A stretch of 60,719 nucleotides of DNA. It comes from a virus. The stretch is from IMG/VR virus record IMGVR_UViG_3300028767_000023, positions 1-60,719 of that record. One strand, written 5' to 3'. Below, in pieces: positions 51,916-58,086 of the stretch. Made by a program: the position numbers and the translations under genes. How positions within the stretch are numbered: the first letter of the stretch is position 1; each line of letters starts with the position of its first letter. Under the pieces are notes generated by a model. It saw only the letters and a list, made by a program, of their open reading frames with translations. It did not search any database and was not told where the DNA came from.

Positions 51916-52622
51916 TTCTTCTTACATTTATCAACTTCATCCTGAATCCGAAAGCTTGACATTCTTTCGTCAGTTAATTCAAGTATGTCCCTTAATTCCT
52001 GATCCAGAAGGTGAACATTCACGTGAGCCCAAATTAAAGCATTTATAAGGTGCGCTTTATTGAACCCATCAAGTAATTGTTGAGGACAATAAACTGTCTT
52101 AAACTTGATCAATACCCGTTCTGTTGGGTCTAATTTCTCTCCGTTCATTACCTTATCCCGAAGCTTAAGACTTATTTCATTCCTGATATGCTTTCTGCGT
52201 AAATAAACCCATTGAATGAGTTTCAGTTTATGTTCCTCTGAAAAATGTGTCTGGTTATTAAGGAAAAGAAGTAATCTGCCCTGTTCGGTGTCCCGGACAT
52301 AGAGCCAGATTACTTTCCAATTTCTCTTTAGCATGAGCAATATAAAATAGCCAAGAATTAAAACAATAGGTAAAAAGGTATATAAAAACGGGAAATGGGT
52401 GAATATGCAGCTGATTGAATAAGTGAACATGAAGATACCGGATAGTACCAGATACCAGTAAAGCTTATTTGCCTTAGTTATGTTCCGGTTTTGAAAGCGT
52501 TTCTTTGCTTTCTTAATGTCCTTTTTAGTTAGCTTTTGTTTTGGTTTCATTGTGGTTTTCCCGGTCTCATCCGCTAAATTAAGCCTATCCTTCACAATGA
52601 TTTTTTCTTTTTTCTCCTTCAT
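51912..52622 (-). CDS. Two-span membrane protein with long cytoplasmic part
   Basis: I choose the ATG at 52622 (MKEKKEKIIVKDRLN), which removes an overlap with the upstream gene; the product is 236 residues. A basic N-terminus precedes two adjacent hydrophobic helices (LVLSGIFMFTYSISCIF and FLYTFLPIVLILGYFILLML, about residues 55-95). The C-terminal 130 residues are helical and charged. It may partner the membrane peptidase of the next gene. No family known. Confidence 0.65.
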   Translation of the reverse strand: MKEKKEKIIVKDRLNLADETGKTTMKPKQKLTKKDIKKAKKRFQNRNITKANKLYWYLVLSGIFMFTYSISCIFTHFPFLYTFLPIVLILGYFILLMLKRNWKVIWLYVRDTEQGRLLLFLNNQTHFSEEHKLKLIQWVYLRRKHIRNEISLKLRDKVMNGEKLDPTERVLIKFKTVYCPQQLLDGFNKAHLINALIWAHVNVHLLDQELRDILELTDERMSSFRIQDEVDKCKKK

Positions 52623-52626
52623 GTCC

Positions 52627-52938
52627 TTATTTTTGAGACCAATCCACAATATACTTGATAAATATTCGTACCCGAAGCCCAATAGCCCACTTCCTGATCA
52701 TTGGAATCACCTCGTTCTTTTTGATCATGTGCTTTTTTGAACAAACAGCATGAGCTTGGATTTGCCATTGAACACCATTCTTATCAACGAAAGTCCCGGC
52801 AGGAATCTTGTATCCAAGAAAATCTACCGGAACCATCCCTGTATTGTGCATGTAATTACTAAGTGTCTTAATTGCCGGAGTAAATTTTGCCTCCATTTCC
52901 CGTGCTTGGGTGCGCTTTAATGATTTTGCTACTGGCAT
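52627..52938 (-). CDS. Small basic protein of unknown function
   Basis: The 103-residue protein is basic at both ends with VDFLGYKIPAGTFVDKNGVQ in the middle and a possible C-x-K-K-H motif (AVCSKKHM). It is the first gene of the minus-strand operon leading to the small terminase. An A/T-rich region of 120 bases precedes it, which likely holds its promoter. Confidence 0.65.
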   Translation of the reverse strand: MPVAKSLKRTQAREMEAKFTPAIKTLSNYMHNTGMVPVDFLGYKIPAGTFVDKNGVQWQIQAHAVCSKKHMIKKNEVIPMIRKWAIGLRVRIFIKYIVDWSQK

Positions 52939-53057
52939 ATTACTAATTTAGTTATACAATATTAGTATATTTTTGCGACTTATAAATACTTTTTATAGAT
53001 TATTTTTTAATATATTGTATTTTTTTATAAATTTGTGCTAATCAAAAAAGTAAAATT

Positions 53058-53294
53058 ATGTGCGATTGTATTAAAAATTTCGAAGATACCCTGACAGTTA
53101 GGATGACTGAATTAAACCCTGGATCAGAAGTGATAGAGAAAGTATCATTCACAAATAAATCGTTTGATTCAAACCTGAATAATTTTAGGTTATTTGCCCC
53201 GATTACGGGAAGATGGAAAAAGGGAACACGGACGACAAAATTTGATGATAGATTGATTTTTACTTACTGCCCTCTTTGTGGGGAAAAATATTAA
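53058..53294 (+). CDS. Small protein with zinc-ribbon-like ends
   Basis: The 78-residue product begins MCDCIKNF and ends TYCPLCGEKY, so two cysteine pairs at the termini may bind one zinc ion. The middle is beta-like (RLFAPITGRWKKGTRTTK). It is convergent with the methyltransferase fragment. A TAAATTTG -7-like element lies about 20 bases before it. Confidence 0.65.
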   Translation: MCDCIKNFEDTLTVRMTELNPGSEVIEKVSFTNKSFDSNLNNFRLFAPITGRWKKGTRTTKFDDRLIFTYCPLCGEKY

Positions 53295-53298
53295 CAAT

Positions 53299-53601
53299 TC
53301 AAATCTTATACCCTTGCATCAAAATATGTTTTATAACCTCAACCGTCCATCCATTCCCGCACATTCTATAAATCTGAGTATCAGAACCAGCCCCAATTAA
53401 ATCTACTTTAGACCAATCAATATCCCAGGTTCGCCATTCTGTTACACTTCCTAATTGTATTGTATCAGGGAAATTAAGTTGAGTTTGTGCAATTGCAAAT
53501 TTATCTATTTCACTGGAATAGTATTTTTCAGGTTTTATCCCCAATTCTTTAAAGGCAATTTGGAGACACGACATGCCGTCGAATAGAGAAACTACTATCA
53601 T
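53299..53601 (-). CDS. Miniature cytosine-C5 methyltransferase with the catalytic centre deleted
   Basis: The 100-residue frame starts IVVSLFDGMSCLQIAFKELG, the SAM-binding motif I of C5 methyltransferases, then YYSSEIDKFAIAQTQLNFPD and WSKVDLIGAGSD, the strand before motif IV. Where PCQ should follow, the frame continues IYRMCGNGWTVEVIKHIL, which is the C-terminal motif X (GNGWT). About 200 residues, including the catalytic cysteine and the target-recognition region, are absent in frame. It cannot methylate as drawn. It follows a candidate RNA. Whether it is a product of selection or decay is open. Confidence 0.78.
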   Translation of the reverse strand: MIVVSLFDGMSCLQIAFKELGIKPEKYYSSEIDKFAIAQTQLNFPDTIQLGSVTEWRTWDIDWSKVDLIGAGSDTQIYRMCGNGWTVEVIKHILMQGYKI

Positions 53602-53621
53602 CTTATTTCAGGTGATTGCCT

Positions 53622-53752
53622 AAAAAAAGCCCACCTATCACGGGCGGGCAAAATCTTACAAGGAATGAAAGTATTTATCGGTGTGCGCAGGTTGCGCCTA
53701 AAATTGCAATATTTATATTTTCTACTCATTCCTTGAACCGGTTGATTAATCC
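53622..53752 (-). ncRNA. Candidate structured RNA with own promoter and terminator
   Basis: From a minus-strand start near 53752 the transcript contains CAAGGAATGA (53735-53726), pairing with TCATTCCTTG (53668-53659) in a ten-pair long-range stem. Inside is a small hairpin GCGC-AACCT-GCGC. It ends in GCCCGCCCGTGATAGGTGGGC (split here as GCCCGCC and GGTGGGC arms, 53649-53629), followed by seven T. It stops 20 bases before the miniature methyltransferase gene, so it could be a leader with an attenuator or a free RNA. Confidence 0.6.
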
Positions 53753-53758
53753 GACACA

Positions 53759-53788
53759 CAAAAGTAGCAATAGTTTTTGAAATAACAA
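53759..53788 (-). promoter_or_regulatory. Bacteroidota consensus promoter (minus strand)
   Basis: On the minus strand TTG (53788-53786), 19 bases, then TACTTTTG (53766-53759) matches the consensus perfectly. It precedes the candidate RNA at 53622-53752. Confidence 0.72.
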
Positions 53789-53881
53789 TAGGTATTCGAA
53801 TAATTTTACTTACGATGGAATTATTTTACGTTTTATGTTGCAAAACATGAAGAAAGCTATTTTATATTACTTAAATGTAAT

Positions 53882-54023
53882 ATCTTTGGACCTGTGTTTG
53901 AAACTAATCAATCACGTAAAACTTGCAAAAAAATCTAAGCCCACTTAATGCAAGCTTAATTGAGGAATATAATTCACTCTGAAAATAACCAGCCTCGCAA
54001 TCCTAACACGATGCGGGGTTTTT
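53882..54023 (+). ncRNA. Second candidate RNA, divergent to the first
   Basis: TATCTTTG (53882-53889) is a -7 box. From about 53896 the transcript could contain CTTGCA (53923-53928) pairing with TGCAAG (53949-53954) and ends in CCTCGCA (53993-53999) / TGCGGGG (54012-54018) followed by five T. No open frame with a start of note is inside. No -33 box is clear, so this could also be a leader of the membrane peptide genes that follow. Confidence 0.45.
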
Positions 54024-54052
54024 GGGTGAGACTAATTTAAAAATTTACCACT

Positions 54053-54127
54053 ATGATTTACTTAGGAATTGCATTATTAATCTTTCTGTTAGCTTGCGGG
54101 ATAGCAATGGTAACGGAACAAAAATAA
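54053..54127 (+). CDS. 24-residue single-span membrane micropeptide
   Basis: MIYLGIALLIFLLACGIAMV followed by TEQK is one membrane helix with a short charged tail. It shares the start MIYLGIA with the micropeptide in the lysis block at 16203. It leads a string of small membrane proteins. Confidence 0.5.
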   Translation: MIYLGIALLIFLLACGIAMVTEQK

Positions 54128-54144
54128 TCTTAAAACTTATATTC

Positions 54145-54285
54145 ATGAAAAGGGAACTCACAATTGAACAGATACAAAGAGAGCTGAAAATATTATGGAC
54201 GGCTGTTTTAATTATTTCAGCCTTCCTGTTTTGTATGACAGGGTTTGAAATCTATTTGAGTATATTCACTTTAAAACAACTATAA
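54145..54285 (+). CDS. 46-residue membrane protein
   Basis: From the ATG at 54145 the product has a charged start MKRELTIEQIQRELK followed by one helix (ILWTAVLIISAFLFC). The frame is open upstream to 54022, but that part runs through a terminator and the micropeptide gene. Function unknown. Confidence 0.6.
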   Translation: MKRELTIEQIQRELKILWTAVLIISAFLFCMTGFEIYLSIFTLKQL

Positions 54286-54287
54286 CT

Positions 54288-54605
54288 ATGAAAACAATTG
54301 AAGCCTTTAAATCTATCGTCTTGCAAGTTGTTATTATTAGCATAATTGTCTTATGTATTGTTAATAGAATAAATTTTGCAATTGGATATACTACCGGAAC
54401 ATTGGCCTACTTAACCTTCCTGTATTTCTATAATTTCAAAACATTAAGACCAGTTAGAAACTACAGAAATAAAACCGTCGTTGATTTTCAAGGAAGATCG
54501 GAAAGGCAACAAGCGGATAATGAAAAAATGGGATGCTTTACGATGCTATTATTTGTTGTTGTGATAATTTCAATTATTATTTTACACACTTTTAAAATTG
54601 TTTAA
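54288..54605 (+). CDS. Small membrane protein with three hydrophobic segments
   Basis: The 105-residue product has hydrophobic stretches near residues 10-25, 30-46 and 84-102, separated by a polar part rich in R, N and Q (FQGRSERQQADNEKMG). It starts two bases after the previous stop. Role unknown; it belongs to a block of small membrane proteins. Confidence 0.65.
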   Translation: MKTIEAFKSIVLQVVIISIIVLCIVNRINFAIGYTTGTLAYLTFLYFYNFKTLRPVRNYRNKTVVDFQGRSERQQADNEKMGCFTMLLFVVVIISIIILHTFKIV

Positions 54606-54763
54606 ATAACCGCTCCAAAAAAAATCAATTCTGGAAACTTCGTTCAAAACATGGACGGGATAGGTTAAAAGGCAAGAAGGATAATGAAAGGGTATCCTGG
54701 GTACTTGCAACCACTATTTTAATCATTACTTTTATACTTGACTCTTTTGAACCATTATATTAA
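54596..54763 (+). pseudogene. Start-less fragment resembling a terminase small subunit motif
   Basis: An open frame without ATG reads KKNQFWKLRSKHGRDRLKGK and ends in a membrane-like helix (VLATTILIITFILDSF). The F-W-K-L-R-S-K-H-G-R-D motif is one I know from terminase small subunits of Bacteroidota phages. It may be a gene fragment fused by deletion to a membrane tail. It could be a coincidence. Confidence 0.3.
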
Positions 54764-54773
54764 TTTTGAAATC

Positions 54774-55100
54774 ATGAAAAAATATATTGTATTTTCGATC
54801 TTCTTAGCTTTACTATTTGATTGTACTGTAACCAAATCTCAACCTTCTATAACCGGGAAGGATAAACATAAAATAGAAATAAAAATCCCATGTTATCAGG
54901 TTGGGGATCAGGTTTATTTACAGGTTGGTCCCTTCTGTTGTGCCGGGACTATCAAACAAATTGTTTCTTCTGTAAAAGGGGTTTCCTATTTTATTGATTT
55001 CTGTGTATTATATTGTACGGCACCCGATGGAAGGATACCTGTTCAACCATCCTTTCATTTGGTCTGGAAAAGCGAAAGTGAAATAAGGAAATTTAAATAA
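54774..55100 (+). CDS. Exported small protein, possible lipoprotein
   Basis: From the ATG at 54774 the product is 108 residues. It starts MKKYIVFSIFLALLFDCTVT, a signal peptide whose LLFDC could be an imperfect lipobox. The mature part is beta-rich with GPFCCAGTIKQIV and FCVLYC, several cysteines that may form disulfides in the periplasm. An upstream ATG at 54738 would spoil the signal. Function unknown; surface exclusion is one possibility. Confidence 0.68.
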   Translation: MKKYIVFSIFLALLFDCTVTKSQPSITGKDKHKIEIKIPCYQVGDQVYLQVGPFCCAGTIKQIVSSVKGVSYFIDFCVLYCTAPDGRIPVQPSFHLVWKSESEIRKFK

Positions 55101-55107
55101 TAACAAT

Positions 55108-55329
55108 ATGACAAATCAAAATTATAAAGAACAGCTCAACCGAATAGCGTTGATCGTGAAAGAAAAGGGAATAACACAAATAGCCCTATCTGAAAAGACA
55201 GGACTACAGCAAGATTACATTTCCCGTATCTTTTCCGGGAAGATAAACCCGACATTAGATACCTTGACTAAGATTTGCGATGCTGTGGGGATTGATATTG
55301 AATTTATTCATTATTCACATTGCAACTAA
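55108..55329 (+). CDS. XRE-family helix-turn-helix regulator
   Basis: The 73-residue protein is almost only a Cro/CI-type DNA-binding domain: LIVKEKGITQIALSEKTGLQ followed by QDYISRIFSGKINPTLDTLT and a helix ICDAVGIDIEF. It probably represses or activates phage genes. Direct repeats TTATCCGAAA.TAATTC at 55770-55817 are candidate targets. It is the only clear transcription factor in the early region. Confidence 0.85.
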   Translation: MTNQNYKEQLNRIALIVKEKGITQIALSEKTGLQQDYISRIFSGKINPTLDTLTKICDAVGIDIEFIHYSHCN

Positions 55330-55337
55330 TATTTATT

Positions 55338-55646
55338 ATGAATAATAATGTTGAAAAATTAAAAGAAATGATAAACTCTCTCAAAGTAGAAGTTTCTCAT
55401 TATGGATTTGATCCGTTTTTAATGCAAATTGTCAGCGCAAATAAACTTCTTGATAAAATACATGAAGTTGCTGATTGCGATAAAGACGAATTTATAAAAT
55501 ACATAAATTCAGGAAAATACAAAGAAAACGAATATCTAAAATCAATTTTCTCAAATATAAAAAGTCAAGGAGCTTTTTTGATAAAAGGATTTGAGCAAAT
55601 AGGAACTGATTCATATATCGAGTGTCGCCAATTAAATTGGTTATAA
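55338..55646 (+). CDS. Hypothetical protein next to an attC-like site
   Basis: I choose the ATG at 55338 (MNNNVEKLKEMINSLKVEVS); the alternative at 55320 overlaps the regulator gene. The 102-residue acidic helical protein has no motif. Its stop codon lies within the inverse core of the attC-like site J, the arrangement seen for cassette genes in the 2.8-7.3 kb array. No matching core is found upstream, so the left boundary of this cassette is missing. Confidence 0.65.
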   Translation: MNNNVEKLKEMINSLKVEVSHYGFDPFLMQIVSANKLLDKIHEVADCDKDEFIKYINSGKYKENEYLKSIFSNIKSQGAFLIKGFEQIGTDSYIECRQLNWL

Positions 55647-55735
55647 CGGTCCGGTGCTATGAGAAGGCCGGGATTTGAAAAACTGACCTGTCAACGAAGC
55701 ACTAACACCCGGCTTTTTTATAGCACTTGTTATGG
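55641..55735 (+). other. attC recombination site J, remote from the main array
   Basis: Inverse core TTATAAC and core GTTATGG flank 95 bases. GTGCTAT..GGCCGGG pairs with CCCGGC..ATAGCAC, as in the other sites. Its right end GTTATGGGTT (55729-55738) is the exact reverse complement of AACCCATAAC at 2844-2853, the left end of site A across the map junction. Confidence 0.82.
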
Positions 55736-55769
55736 GTTGTTTTTCAGTCACTTAGAAAATAATTGCATT

Positions 55770-55817
55770 TTATCCGAAAATAATTCAGTTTTATAGTGAT
55801 TTATCCGAAATTAATTC
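55770..55817. promoter_or_regulatory. Direct repeat, operator candidate
   Basis: TTATCCGAAAATAATTC (55770-55786) and TTATCCGAAATTAATTC (55801-55817) differ at one base and start 31 bases apart, about three helical turns. They lie before the gene at 55861. The TTATCC start also resembles half of a DnaA box. Confidence 0.5.
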
Positions 55818-55860
55818 CGATATTTACAGAAGCAATTAAGCTAAAATAAAATTTAAAATC

Positions 55861-56325
55861 ATGAAAAATATTAAGAGTATTGAAACTATTGAAAATGGAT
55901 TTGTAGTTACAACTATTGATGACTATGAAGCTGTTGACGATATTGTTATTGTCGAAGTGAATTTCGACTTAATCCAAATATGTAAGAATGAAAATGAAAA
56001 AGCCTTAGCTAAGGCTGGTTGTTGGTATGATTTATCCAAAACAGATAGAAAATGTCTAAGAAAAACACATCACGAAGCGGACATTTTTTCTGTGATGTTG
56101 AAAAACCTAAAAGAAGGTAATTCCGTTCAAGCAGAACGCGAAATACTATTTATATGTGAAAAAGACACAGATACTTGCATCGAAGCCCAAAAGTATCTCT
56201 TTGAAACGTATGATGAAATAGAGGATTTGAAAAATCAAGCATTCAAATTAGAATGCAAAATTGGCCGAAAAAAAGGCAAAATGAAAAGTATCATTTCAAG
56301 TCTTATCCCTGATGAAAATAATTGA
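55861..56325 (+). CDS. Early protein of unknown function
   Basis: The 154-residue acidic protein has a beta-rich start (IETIENGFVVTTIDDYEAVD), a cysteine-containing centre (CWYDLSKTDRKC), and a helical C-terminus that ends basic (GRKKGKMKSII). It begins after the direct repeats and overlaps the next gene by 14 bases. No family is recognised. Confidence 0.7.
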   Translation: MKNIKSIETIENGFVVTTIDDYEAVDDIVIVEVNFDLIQICKNENEKALAKAGCWYDLSKTDRKCLRKTHHEADIFSVMLKNLKEGNSVQAEREILFICEKDTDTCIEAQKYLFETYDEIEDLKNQAFKLECKIGRKKGKMKSIISSLIPDENN

Positions 56326-56590
56326 AACCAAAATTAAGCTTCTTTTTAAGAAAAAGGAGCTTTTCTGTGAAAGTCAAGGATATGCTTTCAAGGATTTTGC
56401 CAGCAAGCTCAGGACTTTCGAGTCAAAGCTTTCCTGGCTAAATGCTTTTCTAAAACCGCTCAAACTCAAAGTCGAGATTGTCGATTCGAGCGGCGACTTA
56501 ATCTGCTACCTTTTTAGGTTCGATTCCTTTTTTCGGCTCCGATTTACGAATTTTAATTTTGAAAAACAAAGTTCCCTGGTTCTCGGTTAA
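56312..56590 (+). CDS. Small protein, paralogue of the gene at 2633
   Basis: The first 60 residues parallel the product at 2633 (ETKIKLLFKK, FC.SQ.Y, F.SK, LSWLNAFLKPLKLKVEIVD). The C-terminal 30 residues (LICYLFRFDSFFRLRFTNFN) have no counterpart there, and the reading frame ends inside a terminator stem, so the extension is probably secondary. It may be a small DNA- or protein-binding factor. It overlaps the gene upstream by 14 bases. Confidence 0.7.
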   Translation: MKIIETKIKLLFKKKELFCESQGYAFKDFASKLRTFESKLSWLNAFLKPLKLKVEIVDSSGDLICYLFRFDSFFRLRFTNFNFEKQSSLVLG

Positions 56591-56615
56591 CCAGACCGAC
56601 AGGGAACTATTTTTA
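56570..56615 (+). terminator. Intrinsic terminator
   Basis: AGTTCCCT (56570-56577) and AGGGAACT (56601-56608) pair, with an inner stem GGTT/AACC, and ATTTTT follows. It ends the transcript of the two genes upstream. Confidence 0.75.
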
Positions 56616-56632
56616 ACACAAAAACTTAAATC

Positions 56633-57070
56633 ATGAAACACAATGAAAATTTTAAATCAGTTGCGGACAACGTATTTGAGCAAATAGCAGAGGCAACTAG
56701 ACCGGTTGTGAAGCCAAAAACCCTTAAAGAAATACACCCTGTTTTTGAGAACATTTGTGCGGATGTTTTTAGAACATTGGCAAGATTAACCAAACCGGTT
56801 GTATTATTGGATTTGGAATTGTCAACACCAATCAAAACACTTTACGGAGACCATGATGAACCCTATCTATTTCAAGATATTGAATTTGTCAACCGTAATA
56901 AACAGTATCCTATATCTGACGTAAAATGTACTATTTATACGGGGTTGGATTTCGATAGTCCATACATTATCGATATTCAATGTTTTGATGAAAACCAAGA
57001 CGGAATAACAGGGTTCGATAAAAAAGAAGTTGAGAAAGCTATTTCAATTGCATTAATCAACAAGATATGA
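56633..57070 (+). CDS. Early protein with internal repeat-like halves
   Basis: The 145-residue protein has two similar short blocks near the start: NVFEQIAEATRPVV (about 13-26) and DVFRTLARLTKPVV (about 44-57). A beta-rich second half follows with YPISDVKCTIYTGLDF. It begins after a terminator and overlaps the next small gene by four bases. No known family. Confidence 0.7.
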   Translation: MKHNENFKSVADNVFEQIAEATRPVVKPKTLKEIHPVFENICADVFRTLARLTKPVVLLDLELSTPIKTLYGDHDEPYLFQDIEFVNRNKQYPISDVKCTIYTGLDFDSPYIIDIQCFDENQDGITGFDKKEVEKAISIALINKI

Positions 57071-57183
57071 AAACGATGCTCTTTTTTGTCAAGGAACAAT
57101 TAACGGGGTACAATTGCCGGGAATACCTGACAATATTATTCCCTGAATTTGGAATCAAAGATTTTACAACCTATTTAAACTGA
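57067..57183 (+). CDS. 38-residue small protein
   Basis: The ATG overlaps the previous stop (ATGA). The product MKTMLFFVKEQLTGYNCREY and then LTILFPEFGIKDFTTYLN is small and mixed in character. Overlap and operon position support translation; function unknown. Confidence 0.5.
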   Translation: MKTMLFFVKEQLTGYNCREYLTILFPEFGIKDFTTYLN

Positions 57184-57190
57184 AAATATT

Positions 57191-57337
57191 ATGGAAACTT
57201 TAATTAAAAAAATACAATCACAGATTATTATCTGTGAAAATAGTATCAAGGCAAGAAAAGCGATTAATCAAAATAAATTGCAAATTATTGCATATCTGAA
57301 TGTGCTAGAGATGATCAATCAACTTGAAAATAAATAA
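57191..57337 (+). CDS. 48-residue helical protein
   Basis: The frame METLIKKIQSQIIICENSIK continues with lysine, asparagine and isoleucine-rich helix and ends QLENK. It looks like a short coiled-coil protein. It follows the previous gene by seven bases. Confidence 0.5.
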   Translation: METLIKKIQSQIIICENSIKARKAINQNKLQIIAYLNVLEMINQLENK

Positions 57338-57348
57338 AACTTAAAATC

Positions 57349-57390
57349 ATGGAAACAAAAACTCACTGGAAAAAAGTATTATTTAAATAA
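57349..57390 (+). pseudogene. Truncated copy of the start of the gene at 58087
   Basis: METKTHWKKVLFK followed by a stop matches the pattern of MLDKKIHWKSVFNSDYLG at 58087 over its first 12 residues. It sits just before the HNH endonuclease gene, so it may be the 5' stub left by insertion of that gene. Confidence 0.5.
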
Positions 57391-57409
57391 TTAACTGTAT
57401 CTTTATTGC

Positions 57410-58084
57410 ATGGAAAAGAAATGTAATAAATGCAAAGAAATTAAGCCAGTATCTGAGTTTGGAATTGAATCACGCGCAAAAAATGGATATAAACCTCGTT
57501 GTAAAAAGTGTACAAACGAGCAATACAATAAAGATTATCCAAAGTTTAAGCACAATAAATCAATACATAATAAATTATACTATTCCGAAAATTCAGAAGC
57601 CATAAAAAAGCGTTCGATGAATTATAAAAAGAAAACCCCAGAGGAAATAAGGGTAACCAAACGTAAATGGAGAGAGAAAAATAGAATGAAAATTAGGGAG
57701 AAGATGAATTCCTACATTAAGGACAAATGCAAATCTGATCCCGTATTTAAAACAAAAAGGAATATGAGAAATTTAATTTATAAGGTAATTAAAGACAAAT
57801 CATCAAGAACGTCTGATGTTTTGGGTTATTCATATTCTGACTTAATTGAAGTGATTGGTGAAAATATGGAAGGAAAACATATAGACCATAAAATACCCGT
57901 CAGTTGGTTTATGCCAGATGTGGACATTAAATTAATAAATAGCCTTGAAAATCTTCATTTATTAAGTGCGTCCGAAAACGTTCAAAAGCATAATTGCTTC
58001 GCTCACCCTGTTTCTATTGAATACTTACAATTAATAGAAAAATATATCAAACCAAAATATTTACAATTATTAAAAACAAATTAA
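57410..58084 (+). CDS. HNH homing-type endonuclease
   Basis: The 224-residue protein has an N-terminal zinc ribbon (CNKCKEIKPVSEFG and RCKKC, residues 4-36), a long basic helical middle and an HNH core near residues 157-195: GKHIDHKIPVSWF, then LINSLENLHLLSASENVQKH. The DH, N and H residues fit an active nuclease. It lies between a stub and a full copy of a recombination-region gene, as expected of a mobile free-standing endonuclease. It could cut phage lineages that lack it. Confidence 0.85.
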   Translation: MEKKCNKCKEIKPVSEFGIESRAKNGYKPRCKKCTNEQYNKDYPKFKHNKSIHNKLYYSENSEAIKKRSMNYKKKTPEEIRVTKRKWREKNRMKIREKMNSYIKDKCKSDPVFKTKRNMRNLIYKVIKDKSSRTSDVLGYSYSDLIEVIGENMEGKHIDHKIPVSWFMPDVDIKLINSLENLHLLSASENVQKHNCFAHPVSIEYLQLIEKYIKPKYLQLLKTN

Positions 58085-58086
58085 TT

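Noticed and set aside
56505-56530. tRNA-like T-loop motif (GGTTCGATTCC)
   Set aside because: The bases around it do not form an acceptor stem or a full cloverleaf, and they lie in the reading frame of the gene at 56312.
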